Shown here: piece by piece, positions 1 to 5,505 of the stretch
Numbering within the stretch: the stretch's first letter is position 1
How the letters are laid out: every line of letters starts with the position of its first letter
Source: Arenicella sp.
GTDB taxonomy: Bacteria; Pseudomonadota; Gammaproteobacteria; Arenicellales; Arenicellaceae
NCBI GenBank assembly: GCA_016763815.1
Contig: JAESTB010000548.1
Coordinates: 1 to 13,746 of the forward strand
Reading direction: 5' to 3'
Length of the DNA: 13,746 nucleotides
The notes under the pieces: generated by a model
The model's input: only the letters and a program-made list of their open reading frames with translations
The model's database searches: none
Told to the model about the DNA's origin: nothing
Made by a program: the position numbers and the translations under genes

Positions 1-768
1 CATTACAGCCATCATATCAATGCCGGTAAGCCGACTTTAGTGTTGTCTAATTCTTTAGGTACAACCATGGATATGTGGCATCCGCAACTCACTGAATTTA
101 AAAAGAACTTTAGTGTATTGAGCTACGACAGTCGCGGTCATGGTGGTTCCGATGTTACGCCCGGCGGCTACTCGATGGACCGTTTGGGATGTGATGTTAT
201 CGAATTGTTAGACCACCTAAAACTCGACAAAGTACTGTTTTGCGGTTTGTCTATTGGTGGCATGACGGCACAGTGGCTGGCCGCCTTTTACCCGCAGCGA
301 ATTCACGCATTAGTGATGGCCAATACAGCCGCGCAAATTGCGCCTGCATCGTTGTGGCAAGATCGTATAGACCATGTGCAAGAACAGGGCTTAATAAGTA
401 TTTGGCCTGGCATATTAGCGCGCTGGGTATCCGACGACTTTTCGGCTAAAAGCCCTGAAAACGTAGCGTTGTTGAAGGCCATGTTTGAGTCCATTAGTGC
501 GGCTGGTTATTCCGGTTGTTGTGCGGCAATTAGAGACATGGATATGCGTAATTTAGCGCAATTAAATGACTTACCAACCTTGCTTATCGCCGGTACTAAA
601 GACTTGGCCACGCCGGCGTCGGAGTCTGAGTTTTTACTCAGTCATTACCGCGATGCGACACTGGTGAAACTTGATGCAGGGCATCTATCAAATATCGAAC
701 AAGCACAAGATTTTAATCAAAATGTGCTGAAATTTTTACTTAATTTTGATTGTTCAGGTAAGCAATGA
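1..768 (+). CDS. pcaD: 3-oxoadipate enol-lactonase (PcaD), 5'-truncated by window edge
   Basis: Alpha/beta-hydrolase that opens 3-oxoadipate enol-lactone to 3-oxoadipate in the cytoplasmic protocatechuate/beta-ketoadipate pathway. The frame is open from base 1 (reading HYSHHINAGKPTLVLSNSLG), so the GTG at 40 is not the start and the true start lies upstream of the window. The PcaD-like opening SNSLGTT-MDMW is present, as is the nucleophile elbow GLSIGG (Ser codon 250-252). The PcaD-typical GYSGCCAAIRDMD stretch follows, then the acid region AGTKDLATP and the catalytic His in DAGHLSNIEQA. About 255 residues are visible, close to the usual 260, so only a few residues are missing. It is separated from the next gene by 321 bases and is probably the last gene of an operon entering from the left. 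The related carboxymuconolactone-fused forms cannot be excluded upstream, but the C-terminus here has no decarboxylase extension. Confidence 0.88.
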   Translation, partial: HYSHHINAGKPTLVLSNSLGTTMDMWHPQLTEFKKNFSVLSYDSRGHGGSDVTPGGYSMDRLGCDVIELLDHLKLDKVLFCGLSIGGMTAQWLAAFYPQRIHALVMANTAAQIAPASLWQDRIDHVQEQGLISIWPGILARWVSDDFSAKSPENVALLKAMFESISAAGYSGCCAAIRDMDMRNLAQLNDLPTLLIAGTKDLATPASESEFLLSHYRDATLVKLDAGHLSNIEQAQDFNQNVLKFLLNFDCSGKQ

Positions 769-1089
769 AATCGAACCATTACTGACTAAAAACCTCTTTC
801 AATGAGTAAATGTTCAACATTGAGATGACTTAAGTGAATCGAAAAAACCAATCAAACTGGCTTGCTGCTTACCTCTTTCGTGTTTTTTGATGTCTGTTTT
901 TGGCTTATCTAGCGCATCGATTCTACTACTCAGTAACTAACTAAAAATGTGTATGAAATAGGCGAATGTCAACATGATACTAAAATCATCAATAATTATA
1001 TATTTAGTATCATTTATATTTTTAACGTGTTAGATTTGAGAAATCGTGATTTCGAGACGATCTAGCTAACCCCGAATTAAAAGGCAGAA
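769..1089. other. Gene-free regulatory region between pcaD and the DUF485 gene
   Basis: This 321-base stretch has no credible coding sequence. From left to right it holds a 13-bp odd palindrome (AATGTT-C-AACATT, 809-821), a T-rich stretch around 880-905 without a convincing stem, the long inverted repeat at 974-1013, and a second short inverted repeat (GAAATC-GT-GATTTC, 1040-1053). It ends in a Shine-Dalgarno AAGG (1081-1084) five bases before the DUF485 ATG. The AT-rich bases 985-1025 probably contain the promoter. Several TATATT-like -10 candidates exist (999-1004, 1015-1020), but none has a good -35, so I do not call one. Confidence 0.6.
974..1013. promoter_or_regulatory. Perfect 11-bp inverted repeat, candidate PaaX operator
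   Basis: ATGATACTAAA (974-984) is the exact reverse complement of TTTAGTATCAT (1003-1013), with 18 bases between. Read as hexamer half-sites this is TGATAC-N26-GTATCA. The operator reported for PaaX at the E. coli penicillin acylase promoter is, as I recall it, TGATTC-N27-GAATCA, so each half differs by one base and the spacer by one. The repeat sits in an AT-rich region about 75-115 bases ahead of the DUF485 start, a suitable place for a repressor to cover the promoter. A paaX gene lies at the far end of the same gene block. It is not a terminator, because the spacer is long and no T run follows. Confidence 0.6.
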
Positions 1090-1386
1090 ATGATTTTGAA
1101 TAGTAATCCGGCATTTAGAAAACTTCTTAAGTTGCGTTCAAGAGTACGTTTTACTCTTGCCGCTCTGCTCGTGCTAGTTCACGCTTTTTTCGTAGGTGGA
1201 ATAGCGTTCTATAACGATCTTTTTGCTCGCCCATTGCAAGATGGGGGCACATTAACGATTGGCATTTTGGCCGCGGTGGTCGTGATTATAGCGATGGTAT
1301 TGCTTGAGTGGGTGTACATATTCATTAGCGAAAAGTGGCTGGACCCAATGCAGCAAAAAGTTCTAAGTGGTGAACATAATGATTAA
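1090..1386 (+). CDS. DUF485 small inner-membrane protein (YjcH-like partner of ActP)
   Basis: This 98-residue protein belongs to the DUF485/YjcH family, small membrane proteins almost always encoded directly before an ActP-type symporter. The family-typical N-terminal NPAFRKLLKLRSRVRFTLA is visible, followed by two membrane segments at about residues 20-41 and 54-77. Between them is the GGTLTIGI-type turn, and the C-terminal tail is charged. The start is the ATG at 1090 with AAGG at 1081-1084. Its last codons overlap the start of the symporter gene by 8 bases, which points to translational coupling. The molecular role of the family is not well established; it is presumed to assist or regulate the symporter. 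In Pseudomonas paa clusters a DUF485 gene also precedes the phenylacetate permease paaL. Confidence 0.85.
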   Translation: MILNSNPAFRKLLKLRSRVRFTLAALLVLVHAFFVGGIAFYNDLFARPLQDGGTLTIGILAAVVVIIAMVLLEWVYIFISEKWLDPMQQKVLSGEHND

Positions 1387-3004
1387 TAAATTACTATGTT
1401 CACTTCTTTTGGTCATGGTCAGCGCGAATGCTTGGGCCGCTGCTGAGTCTCAGAGTGGCAATACTTCGGCTATCATTATTTTCGTCGCGTTCGTAGCTGC
1501 CACCTTGTGGATTAGTTATTGGGCTTCTAGCCGGACCAACTCCAGCTCCGCTTTTTACACTGCAGGCGGAAATATTACCGCAGGCCAAAACGGAACGGCT
1601 ATCGCCGGTGACTTCATGTCCGCCGCGTCATTTTTGGGTATTTCCGGCCTTATCTTCACCGCTGGCTTCGACGGTTTGATCTTAGCCATCGGGGCGCTAG
1701 CAGGGTGGCCGATCATGTTGTTTTTAATGTCTGAGCGTATTCGTAACCTCGGCCGTTACACGATCACTGATGTCGTTTCCTATAGGCTGCAACAACGGCC
1801 AATTAGAATGATCGCAACCTTAGGGACTATCTCAGTAATCATTTTCTATTTGATCGCGCAAATGGTTGGCGCCGGAAAACTGGTCGAATTGCTCTTCGGT
1901 ATTCCCTATACGGTTTCTGTCGCGATGGTTGGAGTCTTAGTCATTATTTACGTCACCGCAGGAGGCATGTTAGCGACTACTTGGGTGCAAATTATTAAAG
2001 CTATTCTACTTTTGAGCGGCGCCGCTTTGATGTGTGTGCTGGCCTTAGTAGCGTTCAACTTTAATCTCGATAGCTTGTTCGCAAAAGCGGTCGAGGTTCA
2101 TCCGCGCGGCGAATTAATAATGCAGCCGGGCAGTATTTTCTCTGACCCAATACAGGCGATTACGATTGCTGTTTCGATGATGTTCGGAACCCTTGGCTTG
2201 CCACATGTGCTCATGCGCTTGTTTACGGTCCCAGATATGAAAGCGGCGAAGAAATCTGTGTTTTATGCGTCGAACATGATGGCGCTATTTTACATAATGA
2301 CAATTTTGATTGGCTTTGCCACCATCGCGTTTATAAGCGGTGATCCGCAATATTATACTGATGGAAAACTGATTGGCGGCAGCAACGTAGCGGCGATTCA
2401 TTTAGCGCATGCGTTGGGTGGCGACTTACTTATGGGGTTTATGTCGGCGGTTGCATTCTCGACAATTCTAGCGGTTGTCGCCGGTTTGACGGTGGCGGGT
2501 TCGGCCGCGATTTCACATGACATATACGCCGAACTCTTAAGCAAAGGAAAGCCAGACCCGCGTAAAGAAATGTTTATTTCCAGAATTACCGTGGTGGTTT
2601 TGTGCAGTGTTGCCGTGGGACTTGGCGTTTTGTTTCAAAACCAAAATGTTGCCTTCATCGCGGTAATGCCGATGGTGATCTCGGCGAGTGTGAATTTCCC
2701 GATTCTAATTCTAGCCATGTATTGGCGAGGGTTTACCACTCGCGGCGCGGTGATCGGTGGGCTAGTGGGCTTCGTATCTTCAATCGCTTTGATTGTTGGT
2801 GGGCCAAAAGTGTGGGTCAGTATTATTGGCGCTGAGGCGCCACTCTTTCCATACGATTATCCCGCGTTGTTCACCATGACCGCCGCTTTTATCACCATGG
2901 TTGTCGTTTCAATAACTGATCGCAGTGCGGCTTCGGTTCAAGATAGAGCGCTATTTGATAAGCAGTTAGTGGTGGCGGAGTTAGCCAGTAACAAGAAGAT
3001 GTAG
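1379..3004 (+). CDS. actP: ActP-family sodium:solute symporter, probable phenylacetate importer (PaaL-like)
   Basis: Sodium-coupled symporter of the SSS family, 541 residues from the ATG at 1379, against about 549 for E. coli ActP. I chose this ATG because it opens a signal peptide (MINKLLCSLLLVMVSANAWA) as in ActP; the GTG at 1367 only adds four residues. Family signatures follow: FYTAGGNITAGQNGTAIAGD, then MSAASFLGISGL, then ERIRNLGRYTITDVVSYR, then VTAGGMLATTWVQIIKA. About 13 hydrophobic segments come after the signal sequence. Family members carry acetate, glycolate or other short carboxylates, and the phenylacetate permease PaaL/PhaJ of pseudomonads belongs to the same family. With paaX and paaABCDE nearby, phenylacetate is the likely substrate here, but sequence alone cannot separate it from acetate. 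The TonB receptor gene follows after 48 AT-rich bases without a terminator, so the two are probably cotranscribed. Confidence 0.85.
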   Translation: MINKLLCSLLLVMVSANAWAAAESQSGNTSAIIIFVAFVAATLWISYWASSRTNSSSAFYTAGGNITAGQNGTAIAGDFMSAASFLGISGLIFTAGFDGLILAIGALAGWPIMLFLMSERIRNLGRYTITDVVSYRLQQRPIRMIATLGTISVIIFYLIAQMVGAGKLVELLFGIPYTVSVAMVGVLVIIYVTAGGMLATTWVQIIKAILLLSGAALMCVLALVAFNFNLDSLFAKAVEVHPRGELIMQPGSIFSDPIQAITIAVSMMFGTLGLPHVLMRLFTVPDMKAAKKSVFYASNMMALFYIMTILIGFATIAFISGDPQYYTDGKLIGGSNVAAIHLAHALGGDLLMGFMSAVAFSTILAVVAGLTVAGSAAISHDIYAELLSKGKPDPRKEMFISRITVVVLCSVAVGLGVLFQNQNVAFIAVMPMVISASVNFPILILAMYWRGFTTRGAVIGGLVGFVSSIALIVGGPKVWVSIIGAEAPLFPYDYPALFTMTAAFITMVVVSITDRSAASVQDRALFDKQLVVAELASNKKM

Positions 3005-3052
3005 TTAAAAAATAAAAAAATAATTATTAATAAGTAAAATAGAGGAGTGATT

Positions 3053-5329
3053 ATGAAATTTGCAATAGGCAGTAAACCCAAGCTAAGCTCGCTTGCTATT
3101 GGTGTGGGGTTAGCAATGACGGCCGCCACGCCGGCATTGGCGAAGCAACAGCTTGAAGAAATAATTGTTACAGCGCAGTATCGCGCGCAAAGCATTCAAG
3201 ATGTTCCAATTTCGATCACGGCTATTGGCTCAGAAGAGTTAGAGGCCGCTAATATCTTTGATGCCGGATCTTTGGCCGTTAATGTACCCGGTTTATCGTA
3301 TGGAGAGTTTGCACCTGGACAGGCATTAATTTCATTGCGAGGTGTTAATTCGGCAGACGACGGAGCCGGCTTAGATAATTCAGTGGCGTTATTTTTGGAT
3401 GGCGTTTACATCGGTCGTGGTGCAGGAATTAATTTTGACCTATTTGACCTTGAACGTATCGAGGTATTGAAAGGCCCGCAAGGAACATTGTTCGGTCGTA
3501 ATGCGATCGGTGGAGCAATCAGTGTTGTAACCGAAAAGCCGAGTCAAGAATTCAGCGGAAAGGCCGCTGTTACCGTTGGTAATGAGGGCATACTACGTTA
3601 TCAAGGTTTAGTCAGTGGTGGAATAACTGACAAATTATCAGGCAAGTTAGTTGTGAACCATCGAGAACACGACGGTTTTGTGCGTAATGTGCTACTTGGT
3701 TTGGATCTACAAGACGAAGACCAATCGACGGTTCGAGGCCAGTTATTGTGGGAAGGCGAGAATTCAGAGTGGTTGCTTTCAGCAGATCACTTTGAAGACG
3801 AGCGCGCTGATGCCGGACGAGTGCCAATAGCGGGCCCATTTTTTGAAAACGGAGTGGCTCCTTCAGTTGGCTTAACTGGGCCTCTACAAAATACATCGCC
3901 GGTTGAAGGTTTTAGTGACCGTGAAACGGGTGGAATTAGCTTGCAGGGCGACATCGACTTCGGTTCAGGTAAGATTACTACGATCACCGCGATTCGAAGT
4001 GTTGAAACCGATTGGGAATTACCATCTATTGGTGCTCCAATTGGGGCTGACCTAGCGGCAGGCGTTTTTGGTATTGATGTGATCGATGATATTGAAGAAG
4101 AAATAGACACTTTTTCGCAAGAGTTTCGTTGGACATCACAATCGGACAGTTCTTTTAATTATGTGGTGGGTGCCTTCTTTTTAATCGAGGATACTGATCG
4201 ACGAGAACAATTTCGTTTAGATCGTAATACTCAAGCCACCGGTCAATCTGTGGTCGGTAATGAGTATACCCGAACCGAAAATGAGACGACTAGCTATGCT
4301 CTTTACGGGCAAGGTACTTGGGATATTAACCCGAAAACGACACTGAGTTTTGGTGGTCGATACAGCCGTGATGACCGAGATTATAGAGCCTCTGCGATTA
4401 ACTGTGACGGCAGTGATGAAGCAATTGTCGCAGCCGGTTTTGCAGACAATTCGAATTGTGTGTTTGGCGGAAACCGCGTGCAAGGTAGTTTGAATATTAT
4501 CAATGAAGTGTTCATTCGAGAAGCGGATGTAGATTTTGATGACTTCTCACCAATGGCCTCATTGCAATATCGTCCGAACGAAAATACGATGTACTTTGGA
4601 ACCGTTTCGACTGGTTATAAGTCAGGTGGTTTTGCTGGCTCTCAAGGTGTTGCGTCTGCGGCGACGAACGTGGTCAACCCAGAACAAGTTACCAACTTTG
4701 AACTTGGTTTTAAAGGTGACTTTCTTGACAATACTTTGCGCTTTAATGCGACAGCATTTGTGTCTGACTATGAAGACTTGCAAGTAGTTCGCTTTGGCCC
4801 GGTACCCAATTCTGATTTTGGCTCGTTCCAGACTACCAATATTGGTAGTGCTGATTTGTCGGGTGTCGAGCTAGACTTTATTTGGTACGCAAGCGACCGC
4901 ATTAAGTTTTCAGGCAATTATGCTTACCTTGATACCGAAGCCAATGATTTGGTTCTCCAAGGTGCCAATGGTTCGTCTGATTTTTCAGGTTTAGCACTGC
5001 GCCAAGCGCCTGAGCATTCGTATAGTTTTACCGCAAACTATAATTTACCGACAGCGCATGGTGAGTATGATTTCCGTTTACAGTACAGCCATGTTGATGA
5101 ACAACACTTTGACTTTCCTACGATCACTGAAACCATTGCTGATGAAGTAGATTTACTCGATCTACGAATTAACTGGGTTTCTTCAGATGAGAAGTATCAG
5201 CTGACGTTATGGGGACAAAATGTTACCGATGAAGAATACATTACTCATGCATTTAGAATTGGCCCAGGCTCAATTGGTGTCTATGGTGCCCCCGCCACTT
5301 TTGGCGTGACCGGTACGGTTAACTTTTAG
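3053..5329 (+). CDS. TonB-dependent outer-membrane receptor
   Basis: Outer-membrane beta-barrel that imports a bulky or scarce ligand using TonB-ExbBD energy; 758 residues. The start is the ATG at 3053, with AGAGGAG at 3041-3047 giving ideal spacing; the in-frame GTG at 3047 overlaps that ribosome site. A signal peptide covers residues 1-30 (cut after TPALA). EEIIVTA at 35-41 serves as the TonB-box region, and the plug follows with VPISITAIG, the DGVYIGR strand and RIEVLKGPQGTLFGRNAIGGAISV. The remainder is a barrel with the late NVTDEEYITHAF motif and a C-terminal phenylalanine. A loop near the middle carries two cysteines about 20 residues apart (IN-C-DGSDE to SN-C-VFG), possibly a surface disulphide. 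There is no N-terminal STN signalling domain. The ligand cannot be read from sequence. Position between the symporter and the acylase suggests a phenylacetylated compound rather than iron, which is inference. Confidence 0.9.
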   Translation: MKFAIGSKPKLSSLAIGVGLAMTAATPALAKQQLEEIIVTAQYRAQSIQDVPISITAIGSEELEAANIFDAGSLAVNVPGLSYGEFAPGQALISLRGVNSADDGAGLDNSVALFLDGVYIGRGAGINFDLFDLERIEVLKGPQGTLFGRNAIGGAISVVTEKPSQEFSGKAAVTVGNEGILRYQGLVSGGITDKLSGKLVVNHREHDGFVRNVLLGLDLQDEDQSTVRGQLLWEGENSEWLLSADHFEDERADAGRVPIAGPFFENGVAPSVGLTGPLQNTSPVEGFSDRETGGISLQGDIDFGSGKITTITAIRSVETDWELPSIGAPIGADLAAGVFGIDVIDDIEEEIDTFSQEFRWTSQSDSSFNYVVGAFFLIEDTDRREQFRLDRNTQATGQSVVGNEYTRTENETTSYALYGQGTWDINPKTTLSFGGRYSRDDRDYRASAINCDGSDEAIVAAGFADNSNCVFGGNRVQGSLNIINEVFIREADVDFDDFSPMASLQYRPNENTMYFGTVSTGYKSGGFAGSQGVASAATNVVNPEQVTNFELGFKGDFLDNTLRFNATAFVSDYEDLQVVRFGPVPNSDFGSFQTTNIGSADLSGVELDFIWYASDRIKFSGNYAYLDTEANDLVLQGANGSSDFSGLALRQAPEHSYSFTANYNLPTAHGEYDFRLQYSHVDEQHFDFPTITETIADEVDLLDLRINWVSSDEKYQLTLWGQNVTDEEYITHAFRIGPGSIGVYGAPATFGVTGTVNF

Positions 5330-5349
5330 TCGCAGCATTAGGGTGAATC

Positions 5350-5378
5350 TTCGGTGGCTTGCCATCGAATGGATTTTT
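5350..5378 (+). terminator. Hairpin with T5 after the TonB receptor gene
   Basis: TTCGGTGGC (5350-5358) can pair with GCCATCGAA (5361-5369), with one G-T pair and a very short loop; the innermost pair probably opens. TTTTT follows at 5374-5378. It lies 21 bases past the receptor stop. The offset T run makes it a weaker terminator candidate than the next two. Confidence 0.4.
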
Positions 5379-5393
5379 AATTTCAAAAATTGT

Positions 5394-5418
5394 CCCCGCT
5401 GCTTCTGGCGGGGATTTT
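5394..5418 (+). terminator. Hairpin terminator after the TonB receptor gene
   Basis: CCCCGC (5394-5399) pairs with GCGGGG (5408-5413) around an 8-base loop, extendable by the T-A pair 5393/5414. TTTT follows at 5415-5418. It is GC-rich with an adjacent T run and is a reasonable intrinsic terminator for the receptor transcript, although the short T run suggests incomplete termination. Confidence 0.6.
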
Positions 5419-5445
5419 ACTAAACGTAAAAAACTAAAATATGCT
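5416..5445 (+). promoter_or_regulatory. Weak candidate sigma-70 promoter for the acylase gene
   Basis: TTTACT (5416-5421) and TATGCT (5440-5445) match the -35 and -10 consensus at four of six bases each, with an 18-base spacer. If real, transcription would begin near 5452. The ATG at 5441 could then not be used, and the leader would start just before the hairpin at 5477. The match is modest and rests on sequence only. Confidence 0.28.
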
Positions 5446-5476
5446 GAATAAAACTATTGTAGAAGTAGTTGATTGG

Positions 5477-5505
5477 ATGGGCGCAACGATGCGCCCATTT
5501 TTTTT
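5477..5505 (+). terminator. Perfect terminator hairpin overlapping the acylase start codon (candidate attenuator)
   Basis: ATGGGCGCA (5477-5485) and TGCGCCCAT (5490-5498) form a perfect 9-bp stem around the tetraloop ACGA, followed by seven T (5499-5505). This is a textbook intrinsic terminator, yet it lies inside the 5' end of the acylase-amidase reading frame. The preferred start ATG (5489-5491) straddles the loop and right arm, and the weak ribosome site GGATGG (5475-5480) enters the left arm. It could act as a transcription attenuator, as a structure that hides the start codon, or as a third terminator of the upstream operon with the acylase expressed by anti-termination. Confidence 0.65.

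Noticed and set aside
809..821. AATGTT-C-AACATT palindrome as terminator of pcaD.
   Set aside because: The centre is too short for an RNA hairpin of that size and no T run follows. If functional it would be a protein-binding site.
5441..5488. Start of the acylase-amidase at the ATG at 5441.
   Set aside because: It lacks a ribosome site and places Glu and Asp before the signal peptide. The ATG at 5489 gives a normal Sec signal. It remains possible, and the ATG at 5477 also.
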